In this document: positions 1 through 7,686 of the stretch, one piece after another
Layout: every line of letters begins with the position of its first letter
Position numbering within the stretch: position 1 is the first letter of the stretch
NCBI RefSeq assembly: GCF_000337915.1
Contig: NZ_AOJE01000005.1
Span: 130,750 to 194,749 of the forward strand
DNA: 64,000 bases
Direction of reading: 5' to 3'
Source: Halorubrum saccharovorum DSM 1137
Lineage (GTDB): Archaea; Halobacteriota; Halobacteria; Halobacteriales; Haloferacaceae
Notes under the pieces: model-generated
Database searches by the model: none
Seen by the model: only the letters and a program-made list of their open reading frames with translations
Told to the model about the DNA's origin: nothing
Translations under genes and position numbers: made by a program

Positions 1-184
1 CGACGGCGACGAGTTCGACGAGGGCGCGTTCGGCGGCAACGACGGCTTCGACCAGCAGGGCTCCGCCGGCGACGACGCCGGCGACGCCTCCGACGGCGAC
101 CGATTCGACGACCCGGACCACGCCGACGACGTCGTGGACGTGGACTTCACGGTCGAAGACGAAGAGTCGGACCGGGGCGACTGA
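1..184 (+). CDS. Acidic C-terminal tail of an unidentified protein (5'-truncated by window)
   Basis: An open frame enters from the left edge and stops at TGA 182-184. About 60 residues are visible. They are rich in Asp, Gly and Phe in the first part and end in a hydrophobic-acidic patch (DDVVDVDFTVEDEESD) typical of haloarchaeal low-complexity tails. Tails of this kind occur on haloarchaeal DnaK and on FxsA-like membrane proteins, but no diagnostic domain is visible, so no function is assigned. The reading frame is supported by codon bias (third-position C/G) and by the absence of other stops. The gene is followed by about 130 nt of non-coding DNA and then a tRNA. Confidence 0.6.
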   Translation, partial: DGDEFDEGAFGGNDGFDQQGSAGDDAGDASDGDRFDDPDHADDVVDVDFTVEDEESDRGD

Positions 185-317
185 CGCCGTCGCTTTCTAC
201 GCGCTCTCCCCTCCGCGTGACCCGTTTCTGGCGCGATCTGAAACCGGCTGACTGCGGGCGATTCGCGAAAGGAAACCCTTAAAATCCTACCAGCGCAACG
301 AATGAATGCGCTCACCT

Positions 318-391
318 GGGCCAATAGCTCAGTCAGGTTGAGCGCTCGGCTGATAACCGGGAGGTCCACGGTTCAAATCCGTGTTGGCCCA
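318..391 (+). tRNA. tRNA-Ile (anticodon GAT)
   Basis: A full cloverleaf can be folded. The acceptor stem GGGCCAA (318-324) pairs with TTGGCCC (384-390), with A391 as discriminator. The D arm is GCTC/GAGC. The anticodon stem CTCGG/CCGGG encloses loop CTGATAA, giving anticodon GAT (Ile). A five-base variable segment AGGTC follows. The T stem CACGG/CCGTG encloses TTCAAAT. No intron is seen and CCA is not encoded. An A/T-rich stretch (ccttaaaatcc, about 279-289) upstream could be the promoter TATA box. The DNA immediately downstream is an accessory, partly decayed patch, as is common next to tRNA genes used as integration sites. Confidence 0.97.
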
Positions 392-434
392 CCTACTGTC
401 CGCTCGGTCTTTGACCGGGCGAGATTGGTGGGCT

Positions 435-503
435 GGGACTCCCCAGCCACCCAATTTCGGTCTTCTACACCATTAGGGGCACCGCTAGCGAGTCTTGTCC
501 GGG
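435..503 (+). repeat. Direct repeat copy 1 (pairs with 2542-2597)
   Basis: This stretch matches 2542-2597 in the same orientation. Shared blocks are gggactcccc, accacccaatttcgg (ccacccaatttcgg here), tctacacc, gctagcg and gtcttgtccggg. Copy 1 has a 12-nt extra segment (attaggggcacc) between tctacacc and gctagcg, flanked by a CACC duplication. It begins 44 nt after the tRNA-Ile gene. The two copies bracket the small zinc-finger gene, the exported protein and the Dam remnant. Confidence 0.8.
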
Positions 504-564
504 CTAGAATTAAGCCGGTAGTCACCGCCGTCCCCCGATCTGCGTTAGCCGAGGTGGTCTCGGC

Positions 565-861
565 ATGATGTTGCTCCGATCTCACAGTAGCCGGAGCAAC
601 TGCCTCCAGTGTGGCGCTCACGTTCCGAGCGACTTCCGACGAGTCCACGGCGACGACGACGATCGCGCGCACCGCTGCCCCGAGTGCGACTCGTGGGTGC
701 GGATCTGTGAGTGGAGTGCGGCGTCGAAGGACGTGCCGACGACGAACGCGAAGACGATCCCTGCCGCAACGCGAGGGAACCGCAGAGCGGAGGACCGTCA
801 GGATGACGCTCTTCGTCCGAGCTTTCGAACTCTAGAATCCGTCCGCCGGTGCACGCACTAA
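565..861 (+). CDS. Small CxxC zinc-finger protein (DUF7563-like)
   Basis: The protein is 98 aa as read from ATG 565. Residues ~13-45 carry two CxxC knuckles: CLQC followed by GAHVPSDFRRVHGDDDD, then CPEC. This is the layout of short haloarchaeal zinc-finger proteins (the DUF7563 type) that are frequent in proviruses and plasmids. They are presumed nucleic-acid-binding or regulatory but have no established function. The conserved part ends near residue 50. The remaining ~45 residues are Arg-rich and unlike normal haloarchaeal protein, so the gene may have lost its original stop by a frameshift. The start could also be the second ATG at 568. It sits in the accessory patch beside tRNA-Ile. Confidence 0.5.
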   Translation: MMLLRSHSSRSNCLQCGAHVPSDFRRVHGDDDDRAHRCPECDSWVRICEWSAASKDVPTTNAKTIPAATRGNRRAEDRQDDALRPSFRTLESVRRCTH

Positions 862-991
862 CGTCGTCGACGCGGCCCGCCTGCGCTGGCAGCGCGACGC
901 CGAACAGAGGAAGGATCATGACCCCGAGCCTTCGCAGTCTGCTGGAATCGATGCTTAAATTAACATGACCCGTGAGGGTTAGCTACCTACT

Positions 992-1909
992 CTATTCGTC
1001 TCCGGTTGCACTGATTTCGTCAGAGCCAGAAGCATCAGTGTTACTGTCTCCACCACCACTAGCGCTGGTTGACTCATTTTCTACGCTGACGTTGAAAGTG
1101 GACGTAGTGGTAAGGATAGCTGGGTGTCCACTCGCGTTATTCTGCAGCACATCGTACGGAATTACATCCGCGGAATAACTCGTGATCGGTGAGCCAACGT
1201 CATCAGCACCCGCCATCACAAGCGGTGACGACCCACTGACATCGCTCTCAGGAATGTCGTAGTCCGCGGCGATACTGGAGTTTGGTGCGTGGAAGCTTAC
1301 TGTATACCGGAGTTGGACCTCACTGTTTTCAGTAGTGCCATCAGACGGGTTGAAGAACCTATCAACGGTTCCTGCTTGTTCGTAATTCCCGTTCTCGAAG
1401 CCATCTTCAGGAACATCTTGCGCTACAGACGTGCCGCTGAAGAAGTTCTCAGGTTGACTAACTCCGGAGTAGTCTGGACCCGTTCGGTCGTAGAGTGTGA
1501 TCCCGTCGGACCCACCGAGCCACTCTCCAGCAATAGCGAATTCACCAGAGTAGCCGGGCCCCGTTTCGACTTCGGTACCGGGGTCATCGGTGCCATTCAG
1601 CCATCCGGTAGCTCTGAAAACGGGAGCAAAGTCGCCGACATTCTCGTTTTCGACATCGTGTGGTGCTGCCTCAATAAGAACTCTCACCTTCCCCACGACT
1701 TCATCAAACCCATCCCAGGAAACGTTGATATTGGGCTGGATGGACACTCTATCGATCTCGCCCTGAGCGGTCGCAACACTAGCTTCGCCAGAGCCGATGC
1801 TGAGCGATGAAGCGGCTGCGCTGCCCGACATCGTACCGATACCCACACCTGCAGCGGTTGCTGTCGCTCCGATACCTCCGATCGTCTTGAGTATATCTCT
1901 TCTCTGCAT
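992..1909 (-). CDS. Tat-exported haloarchaeal protein of unknown function
   Basis: The protein is 305 aa. The N-terminus MQRRDILKTIGGIG has a twin-arginine motif followed by an Ala/Gly-rich hydrophobic stretch ending near SGSAAAS (about residue 34), a Tat signal peptide for export of a folded protein. The mature part is acidic and rich in Asn, Ser, Thr and Gly, with many N-x-S/T sequons (for example NGT, NSS, NNAS, NVS, NES). It ends in a low-complexity Ser/Gly/Asp tail. No enzymatic motif is visible, so a surface or secreted structural protein is the safest reading. Base composition is visibly more A/T-rich than the core genes to the right, suggesting horizontal acquisition. It is alone on the minus strand with no operon partner. 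Confidence 0.8.
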   Translation of the reverse strand: MQRRDILKTIGGIGATATAAGVGIGTMSGSAAASSLSIGSGEASVATAQGEIDRVSIQPNINVSWDGFDEVVGKVRVLIEAAPHDVENENVGDFAPVFRATGWLNGTDDPGTEVETGPGYSGEFAIAGEWLGGSDGITLYDRTGPDYSGVSQPENFFSGTSVAQDVPEDGFENGNYEQAGTVDRFFNPSDGTTENSEVQLRYTVSFHAPNSSIAADYDIPESDVSGSSPLVMAGADDVGSPITSYSADVIPYDVLQNNASGHPAILTTTSTFNVSVENESTSASGGGDSNTDASGSDEISATGDE

Positions 1910-2337
1910 ATGTATTCGGACTGCTCCGTTGTTGATCGCACGCGACCCACGAGACGCCGATACACGACATCGGACATCACCCGGGGGGCGCTCAACTAGT
2001 TCTATGGGGACAGCCCCATATCGTTATGATACTCCAGAGGTGGTTCAGGGTCGGACCGAAAATCTGGCCGGGGTGTTCTGCTCCACCCAGAATTCCGATT
2101 CAATAGCTTCAGGTTCGGCCTGAGATCCGTTCACGGCGTGTGTTGAGGAGTTGAATTCGGCTACGGGAATCGGAATTCTCAGACCGCGCCGACTGGCAAC
2201 TGAATCCTCAAATGGTGAGCGATTCGATCGGAACCCTACGTGGCTTTCGCGACAGTTCAATCGTCCACGGGGACGACGTCACGGACGGGGTCGAGCGGGT
2301 CGCCGGCGTCGTCGTCGAGCGCCTAGGGGAGTCGGTG
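1910..2337. other. Accessory spacer, no convincing gene
   Basis: Apart from the immediate upstream region of the exported-protein gene, I see no supportable gene here. A short acidic frame from ATG 2212 (start MVSDSIGTLRGF) runs in frame into the Dam remnant start at 2338. It may be the end of a lost upstream gene. Composition is lower in GC than the core genome. Confidence 0.5.
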
Positions 2338-2465
2338 ATGGCGGACGCCGCCTTCCCTATCCCGGCGGGAAGAGTCGCTTCGTGTCATGGATTCTCGATC
2401 GGACACCCGAGCACACCTGCTTCGTGGAGTATTCGTGGGCACGGCCGACATCCCGAGTTCAATAG
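2338..2465 (+). pseudogene. Dam-type DNA adenine methylase remnant (D12 class), frameshifted
   Basis: From ATG 2338 the reading is M-A-D-A-A-F-P. One frame over, it continues as PYPGGKSRFVSWILDR..PEHTCFVE, the N-terminal signature of D12-class N6-adenine methylases (family consensus xPYPGGK...P.....VEPFGG). After VE (about 2428) a second shift is needed: the neighbouring frame reads VFVGTADIPSS, resembling the family's VFGG-A-VL segment. Nothing like the catalytic DPPY motif follows, so only ~45 of the usual ~250-300 residues remain. The enzyme would have methylated adenine in duplex DNA. In haloarchaea such genes often travel with proviruses and plasmids. This copy cannot be functional. Confidence 0.75.
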
Positions 2466-2541
2466 ACCTGTTAAGCCGTATGATTCAGACAATTTTAGGT
2501 GGGCGATAAAGACGAAGGGTCACTCCGTGTAGATGGACTCT

Positions 2542-2597
2542 GGGACTCCCCGACCACCCAATTTCGGTTTCTACACCGCTAGCGCGTCTTGTCCGGG
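2542..2597 (+). repeat. Direct repeat copy 2 (pairs with 435-503)
   Basis: The 56 nt run from gggactcccc to gtccggg and align with 435-503 in the same orientation, without the 12-nt extra segment of copy 1. The left half begins with the self-complementary gggactcccc. The copy lies between the Dam remnant and the kinase stump. No tRNA 3' end is attached to it. Confidence 0.8.
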
Positions 2598-2653
2598 GTG
2601 AAAGTAATCGCTGTTCTACTTCCGATGAACGGGCTCTTGCACTAAGCCTATAG

Positions 2654-3007
2654 ACTTGTTCACCCCTGTTACACCTCCTGGAGAACCTCTTTCGCAATAC
2701 GATCGATCACAACGAGCCGCCCGTCTCTCTCACTATCGGACGTATCGACAGGACCACCGAAGACCGTCTGTCCACGACCGGATTTTTCGTTGCGGATGCC
2801 GGAAAGGGAATACCTCCTGACGAACGCGACGAGGTGTTCGCTCACGGCTACAGGAGCGACCAAGACGGGACGGGGTTCGGCCTCTCAATTGTTCGCCACG
2901 TGGCCGAAGCCCACAACTGGGACGTGGCACTCACGGAGGGGCGCGACGGTGGGGCACGCTTCGAGTTCACGGCTGTCGAATTCGCCCGGGGCACAGTCGA
3001 GCGGTAA
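2654..3007 (+). pseudogene. Histidine kinase C-terminal stump (HATPase_c only)
   Basis: An open frame without a plausible start follows a TAG at 2651. From about 2678 it reads an N box (LENLFRNTIDH), a G1 box (DAGKGIPPDERDEVF) and a G2 box (GTGFGLSIVRHVAEAH), then a normal C-terminus stopping at 3005-3007. This is the ATP-binding half of a sensor histidine kinase. The dimerisation His domain and all sensory domains are missing, so it is a truncated copy. It closely resembles the C-terminus of the intact PAS kinase at 9015-11663 (shared GTGFGL and GGARFEFT, for example), which suggests a partial duplication or the remains of a related imported kinase. The D of the usual DxGxG is preserved. Confidence 0.85.
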
Positions 3008-3105
3008 ACGCTGCTGTACAGGAGATCGCCGACTCAGTCGCTAGTGACTCTCAAAACGGGGTCCGGCTCTCGTCGTCTCGGCGGTAACCGTCTCGGCGTA
3101 ACCGT

Positions 3106-3510
3106 CTAGGCGTCAACTTCCGCGCCCGCAAGCTCGTCAGCGAGGAACTCGGCGATCGACACGTCTTCCTCTTCGACGAACCGCGCGACCTCCTCGCCGT
3201 CGGCAGTCTCGACGACGACCGTCGGGATCAGCTCGATCCCGTACTCGTCGACGGCCTCCCCCTCCTTGCCGTTCGGGCCCTTCGTCACCGGGAAGTCCTC
3301 GATCCGGTCGTCGGGGACGCCGGCCGCCGCGAGCGCCGCGCCGAACGCCGGGAGCTGTCGCTGACAGTCGCCGCACCAGTCGCCGCCCCAGACTTTGAAC
3401 CGGTAGTCGCGGGTTCCGAGCGCGTCGAGCACGGCGGGATCGAACTCGTCGTCGGGGGGAGTCGGGGCGTCGGCGTCGTCGAAGTGTGGATCGAGCGTTT
3501 CGAGCGTCAT
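3106..3510 (-). CDS. Thioredoxin-family protein
   Basis: The protein is 134 aa from ATG 3508-3510 (MTLETLDPHF). Earlier in-frame ATGs run antisense through the divergent cysK gene and give Ser/Pro-rich, non-haloarchaeal sequence, so they were rejected. The thioredoxin fold is marked by W-GGDWCGDCQRQLPAF, with a CGDC active site near residues 47-50. The downstream cis-Pro region IELIPTVVV is the usual substrate-contact loop. The helix after CxxC and the final strand EEVARF are normal. It is probably a cytoplasmic thiol-disulfide oxidoreductase; its partner is unknown. It is divergent from cysteine synthase, 121 nt apart, so the two may share a regulatory region. Confidence 0.88.
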   Translation of the reverse strand: MTLETLDPHFDDADAPTPPDDEFDPAVLDALGTRDYRFKVWGGDWCGDCQRQLPAFGAALAAAGVPDDRIEDFPVTKGPNGKEGEAVDEYGIELIPTVVVETADGEEVARFVEEEDVSIAEFLADELAGAEVDA

Positions 3511-3631
3511 ACCCGGTCGCACGCCGGCGACGCTTGTAAACGCCTCGTCGGTGGCAACGGGTCGGCGGCTCTCCGGACACGCCTTGCCGCAGTCCGCGGG
3601 GCATTTGAGTGGCGCCCCCCTCGGGTCGCAC

Positions 3632-4549
3632 ATGGACGAGGACGTGTTGGACGCGCTCGGATCGCCGCTCGTGCGAGTCGGCTCGCCGCCCGGGACGACG
3701 GTGGCGGCGAAGGTCGAGTCGCACAACCCGGGCGGTTCCGCGAAGGACCGCCCGGCGCTGTACATGGTTGAGGCCGCCGAGGAGGCCGGCGACCTGACGC
3801 CCGGCGACGGAATCGTCGAACCCACCTCCGGCAACACGGGTATCGGGCTGGCGATGGTCGGAGCGGTGAAGGGGTACGACGTGACGCTCGTGATGCCCGA
3901 AGGGAAGTCGGTCGAGCGCCGGCGGCTCATGCTCGCGTACGGCGCCGACGTGGAGCTCGTCGAGGGCGACATCTCCGAGGCCAAAGAGCGCGCCGACGCG
4001 CTCGAACGCGAGGAGGGGATGACCCAGCTCCGCCAGTTCGAGAACCCCGCGAACCCGCGCGCTCACTACGAGACCACCGGACCGGAGATCCTCGATCAGG
4101 TGGACGGTCGGCCCGTCGACGCCCTCGTGGCGGGCGTCGGCACGGGGGGTACCCTCACCGGGATCGGGCGGCGTCTCCGAGAGGCGTTCCCCGACGTGCG
4201 GATCGACGCGGTCGAGCCGAGCGACAACGCCGTCCTCTCCGGCGGCGAGCCCGGCGTCGACGAGTTCCAGGGGATGGGACCGGGGTTCGTCGCGCCGAAC
4301 CTCGACACGGACCTGCTCGACGGGGTGCACACGGTCGACATCGAGGACGCCGAGGCCGAGTGTCGCCGGCTCGCGCGCGAAGAGGGGCTGCTCGTCGGCC
4401 AGTCCTCCGGCGCCTCCAACCTCGCGGCCAAAGACGTCGCCGCCGAACTCCGGGAGTCGGGCGCGTTCGCCGGCGACGAACCACTCGTCGTCACCGTCTT
4501 CTGGGACAGCGGCGAGCGCTACCTCACCGCCGGGACCTTCGACGAGTGA
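3632..4549 (+). CDS. cysK: Cysteine synthase (PLP-dependent, CysK/CBS family)
   Basis: The protein is 305 aa from ATG 3632; the longer in-frame ATG at 3551 lies over the divergent gene's leader and gives an unlikely N-terminus. This fold-type-II PLP enzyme has the Schiff-base lysine in NPGGSAKDRPA, the substrate-binding loop PTSGNTGIGLA, and the PLP-phosphate loop GVGTGGTLTGIG. It carries GQSSGASN near the C-terminus where the pyridine-N serine lies. It forms L-cysteine from O-acetylserine (or O-phosphoserine) and sulfide. No regulatory CBS domain is present. Length is normal for CysK. I see no O-acetyltransferase gene nearby. The alternative of a cystathionine beta-synthase role cannot be excluded by motif alone. 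Confidence 0.92.
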   Translation: MDEDVLDALGSPLVRVGSPPGTTVAAKVESHNPGGSAKDRPALYMVEAAEEAGDLTPGDGIVEPTSGNTGIGLAMVGAVKGYDVTLVMPEGKSVERRRLMLAYGADVELVEGDISEAKERADALEREEGMTQLRQFENPANPRAHYETTGPEILDQVDGRPVDALVAGVGTGGTLTGIGRRLREAFPDVRIDAVEPSDNAVLSGGEPGVDEFQGMGPGFVAPNLDTDLLDGVHTVDIEDAEAECRRLAREEGLLVGQSSGASNLAAKDVAAELRESGAFAGDEPLVVTVFWDSGERYLTAGTFDE

Positions 4550-4703
4550 GCGGGTCGACACGATCGGGGCCCGTCTGCGAGCGCGCTCGTCCGGCGGACG
4601 CCACCGGTCCGATTCGCACGGAGAGTGACCGTCGGCCGCGGTGCCGTCCGGACTCGAAACCGTTGGCGCCGTCCCGCCCTGACGAATCGCCAGTGACGGT
4701 CGG

Positions 4704-5876
4704 ATGAGCTGGCAGTACCGCCACACGGTGCTGTCGCTGTGCATGCTCGCGTTTCTGGTGACGTACTTCGCCAGGCTGGCGATCAGCCCCGTCGTCCCGC
4801 TGATCGTCGACGACTTCACGGTGTCGAACACCGCCATCGGGTTCGCGCTCTCCGGGATGTGGCTGGCGTACGGCGCCGCCCAGTTCCCGAGCGGCGTGCT
4901 CGCGGACCGGTACGGCGAGCGCGCCGTGATCCTCGTCGCCGTCGGCGGCACCGCGGCGACGAGCGTCGTCCTCGCTCTCGCGCCCGTCTTCCCCGCGTTC
5001 GTGCTGGCGGCGGTGCTCTTGGGGCTCGTCGCCGGGCTCCACTACGCGGTGGCGACGACGCTGCTCTCGCGGACGTTCGACGACCTCGGGACGGCGCTCG
5101 GGCTTCACTCGATCGGGGGGCCGCTCGCCGGGCTCGTGGCGCCCGTCGCCGCCGCGTGGGTCGGGGTCCGGTACGGCTGGCGTCCCGCGGTCGCGCTGGC
5201 CGCGCTGGTCGGCGTACCCGTGTTCCTGCTGTTCGCGTGGCGCGTCCGCCCGACCGAGCCGCGGCGCCCCGACCAGCCGATGCGGGAGCGGTTCGCGCTC
5301 GCGCCGCTCGTCGAGCTCCTCTCCCGGCCGAACGTCCTCCTCCCGCTGTTCGTCGCGATGACCGGCACGTACGTGGTTCAGGGCGTGATGTCGTTTCTCC
5401 CCACCTTCCTCGTGGAGTTCCGCGGCTTCTCGTCGTCGGGCGCCGCCGGGGTGTTCTCGGCGTTCTTCGTCGTCCGCGCCGTCGCACAGGTGGGGCTCGG
5501 GCGACTGTCGGATCGAGCGGGCCGCGACGTCGCCATCGGCGCGGCGATGCTCGCGGGCGCGATCGGAACCGCCGCGTTCGTCCTCGGTCCGGGCTTCGCC
5601 GGCGTCGCGGTCGCGGTGCTGCTGGCCGGCTCCGGCGCGAGCTTCTTCTCGGCGATCGACCCCCGGTTCATGGACGCGCTCGGCGACGCGGAGCGCGGCG
5701 CCGGGTTCGGACTCGTTCGGACGGTGTACACCGTGATCGGCTCCGCGGGCTCCGTCGGCGTCGGACTCGCGGCCGACCTGTTCGGCTGGGGCGTCTCTTT
5801 CGGGATCCTGGCGGCCCTGTTCGGGGTCACGTTCGCCGCGCTCGTCGCGAACTGGGCGCTCGGGACGGGGTACTGA
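4704..5876 (+). CDS. MFS transporter
   Basis: The protein is 390 aa with about 12 hydrophobic segments, so it is an integral membrane carrier. The inter-helix 2/3 loop reads GVLADRYGER (the MFS A motif GxxxDRxGRR) and the equivalent loop in the second half reads GRLSDRAGRD. The substrate is not evident. It is clearly paralogous to 19401-20585 in this window (shared N-terminus WxYxHTxLxLCxLAF, loop PTEP-RPDQ-MRERFA, and DAERGAGFGLVRT). The start is ATG 4704, giving MSWQYRHTV, which matches the paralog's N-terminus. It stands between cysK and a PHP phosphoesterase in the same direction (82 nt to the latter). Confidence 0.9.
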   Translation: MSWQYRHTVLSLCMLAFLVTYFARLAISPVVPLIVDDFTVSNTAIGFALSGMWLAYGAAQFPSGVLADRYGERAVILVAVGGTAATSVVLALAPVFPAFVLAAVLLGLVAGLHYAVATTLLSRTFDDLGTALGLHSIGGPLAGLVAPVAAAWVGVRYGWRPAVALAALVGVPVFLLFAWRVRPTEPRRPDQPMRERFALAPLVELLSRPNVLLPLFVAMTGTYVVQGVMSFLPTFLVEFRGFSSSGAAGVFSAFFVVRAVAQVGLGRLSDRAGRDVAIGAAMLAGAIGTAAFVLGPGFAGVAVAVLLAGSGASFFSAIDPRFMDALGDAERGAGFGLVRTVYTVIGSAGSVGVGLAADLFGWGVSFGILAALFGVTFAALVANWALGTGY

Positions 5877-5958
5877 CGCGAGGCCGCGGGCGGGAAGCCA
5901 CGAGTCGGCGTCGCACGCGATCCGAAGACTACGAGTCGGTCCGGGATCAACTCGGCCC

Positions 5959-6747
5959 GTGCACGACTACCACGTCCACACGACCTACTCGGACGGCGCG
6001 TTCCTCCGTGAGATGGTGGACGCCGCCGCCGACGCGGGGCTCGACGGAGTGGGGATCGCCGACCACTGCAACGTCTCGCCCGACCCGGAGGCCGAGCGGT
6101 TCAAGCGCGCGCTCGGCTTCAACCTCGACATGACCTACGAGCGGCGGCGCGAGGCGATCGAGGAGATCCGCGAGGACCCCGCCGTCGGTCTCGACGTGTT
6201 CGACGCCGTGGAGATGGACTACGACCCCGACCACGAGGCGGCGATCGCCGACTTCCTCGACGGGGCGGGGTTCGACTACGCGATCGGGAGCGTCCACGAG
6301 CTCGACGGCGCGAACGTCCACACGCGCGCGCATTTCGCCGACAAGCCGGCGGACGAACGGGAGGCGCTCGTCGACCGGTACTTCGAGAAGCTGGTCGCGC
6401 TGATCGACGCCGAGCTGTTCGCGATCGCCGCGCATCCGGACCTGATCGAGCGCAACCCGCACCTCCGCGGGTTCGCGACCGAGGACCACTACGCGGCGGT
6501 CGTCGAGGCGTTCCGGAACTCGCGGACCGTCCCGGAGATCAACGCCGGGCGCCTGCTCGACGACTACGGGGAGTTCCACCCGGCTCCCGACTTCCTCGAC
6601 CGGCTCGTCGACGCCGGGCTCCGGGTGAGCGTCGGCACCGACAGCCACGAGCCGGGCGTCATCGCGCCCCGGATCGACGAGATCGAGGCCGAACTGGAGT
6701 GGCGCGGGCTCGCCCCCGTCCGGCCGGAGGAGATCGCTGAGAACTGA
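5959..6747 (+). CDS. PHP-domain phosphoesterase, histidinol-phosphatase-like
   Basis: The protein is 262 aa from GTG 5959 (MHDYHVHTTYSDG). The PHP metal-site motifs occur in order: HVH near residues 5-7, GIADHC, a central Glu (DAVEMDY), GSVHE, AHPDLIERN and GTDSHEP. This is the trinuclear-metal PHP phosphoesterase layout found in HisK-type histidinol phosphatases. It would hydrolyse a phosphomonoester such as histidinol phosphate, a fit with hisC at 16780 but not in the same operon. The preceding gene is 82 nt upstream on the same strand, so co-transcription with the MFS carrier is possible. Substrate is inferred from family only. Confidence 0.85.
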   Translation: MHDYHVHTTYSDGAFLREMVDAAADAGLDGVGIADHCNVSPDPEAERFKRALGFNLDMTYERRREAIEEIREDPAVGLDVFDAVEMDYDPDHEAAIADFLDGAGFDYAIGSVHELDGANVHTRAHFADKPADEREALVDRYFEKLVALIDAELFAIAAHPDLIERNPHLRGFATEDHYAAVVEAFRNSRTVPEINAGRLLDDYGEFHPAPDFLDRLVDAGLRVSVGTDSHEPGVIAPRIDEIEAELEWRGLAPVRPEEIAEN

Positions 6748-6783
6748 CCGCGTCGCAGGTGGTCGACTCCGTGGACGGCCCGA

Positions 6784-7527
6784 TCAGTGGACCTTCCGGT
6801 CGTCGTCGGTGTCGATGTCTTCGATCGGATCTGCGTTGCCGAAGTCGGGCGTCGGGCCGTCGCCCGGTTCCGCCCACGAGACCGCGTTCCGGAGCACCCG
6901 TCGCACGTCGTCGTCGTGGTAGATCGGGTACGTCTCGTGGCCGGGACGGAAGTAGAACACCTTCCCGTTGCCGCGGCGGTAACAGCAGCCGGAGCGAAAC
7001 ACCTCGCCGCCCGCGAACCAGGAGTTGAACACGAGCGTGTCCGGCGCCGGAACGTCGAATCGCTCGCCGTACATCTCCGTCTCGTCGAGTTCGATGTACT
7101 CGCCGATCCCGTCGGCGATCGGGTGGCCCGGCTCGACGGTCCACAGCCGCTCGGTCTCGGCGGCCTCTCGCCACTTGAGCGAGCAGCTGGTGCCCATCAG
7201 CCGCTTGAAGATCTTCGAGTAGTGCGCGGAGTGGAGCACCAACAGACCCATCCCGTCGAGGACGCGCTCGTGGATCCGGTCGACGACTTCGTCGCGCACC
7301 TCGTCGTGTGCCGCGTGACCCCACCACGTGAGCACGTCGGTATCGTCTAAGACCGCCTCGGTGAGCCCGTGGTCCGGTCCCTCGTCGAGGGTCGCGGTAC
7401 GGACCTCGTGGTCGGCCTCACGGAGGGCCTCGGCGATGACCGCGTGGATCCCGTCGGGGTACACGTCGGCGACCGCGTCGCTCTCCCGTTCGTGGCGGTA
7501 CTCGTTCCAAACCGTGACGCGTGCCAT
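6784..7527 (-). CDS. ThuA-like domain protein (trehalose-utilisation family)
   Basis: The protein is 247 aa. It has a class-I glutamine amidotransferase-like fold of the ThuA family: N-terminal strand [13 protein letters not shown], then [40 protein letters not shown], a central Glu-rich segment [44 protein letters not shown] and a C-terminal helix. In bacteria ThuA family members act in disaccharide (trehalose/sucrose) catabolism and on sugar derivatives. No canonical catalytic Cys nucleophile elbow is seen. It is transcribed convergently with the PHP gene (36 nt between stops). No sugar-operon neighbours are present. Confidence 0.85.
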   Translation of the reverse strand: MARVTVWNEYRHERESDAVADVYPDGIHAVIAEALREADHEVRTATLDEGPDHGLTEAVLDDTDVLTWWGHAAHDEVRDEVVDRIHERVLDGMGLLVLHSAHYSKIFKRLMGTSCSLKWREAAETERLWTVEPGHPIADGIGEYIELDETEMYGERFDVPAPDTLVFNSWFAGGEVFRSGCCYRRGNGKVFYFRPGHETYPIYHDDDVRRVLRNAVSWAEPGDGPTPDFGNADPIEDIDTDDDRKVH

Positions 7528-7686
7528 GCGTCCGCTCCTCGCCGAACTGACTTGTAGGATCGTATCCGGGAACGTCGACGCCGCTGGGAGGAGATCAGGT
7601 GGCGATCGCCCTCGGACCCGCGTCCGAACCGTCGCCGTCCGTCTCTCGCCCGCTCCCGACGCACCCGCCTCTCAGCAACCCGCTCC

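Noticed and set aside
1..184. Calling the left-edge tail DnaK
   Set aside because: The DVVDVDF-like end resembles DnaK tails but also FxsA-like and other acidic tails; no diagnostic residues are in the window.
302..568. Open frame across the tRNA-Ile gene
   Set aside because: It overlaps a perfect tRNA cloverleaf and has no haloarchaeal codon bias.
1289..1810. Plus-strand frame opposite the Tat-exported protein
   Set aside because: The minus-strand frame has a proper Tat signal and acidic, sequon-rich mature part; the plus frame has neither.
392..3010. Complete provirus or integrative element
   Set aside because: No integrase, no capsid or replication genes, and no duplicated tRNA 3' end are visible; only remnants.
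3137..4951. Very long minus-strand frame opposite cysK
   Set aside because: Arg/Pro/His-rich translation typical of antisense shadows in GC-rich DNA; cysK and the MFS gene on the plus strand have clear motifs.
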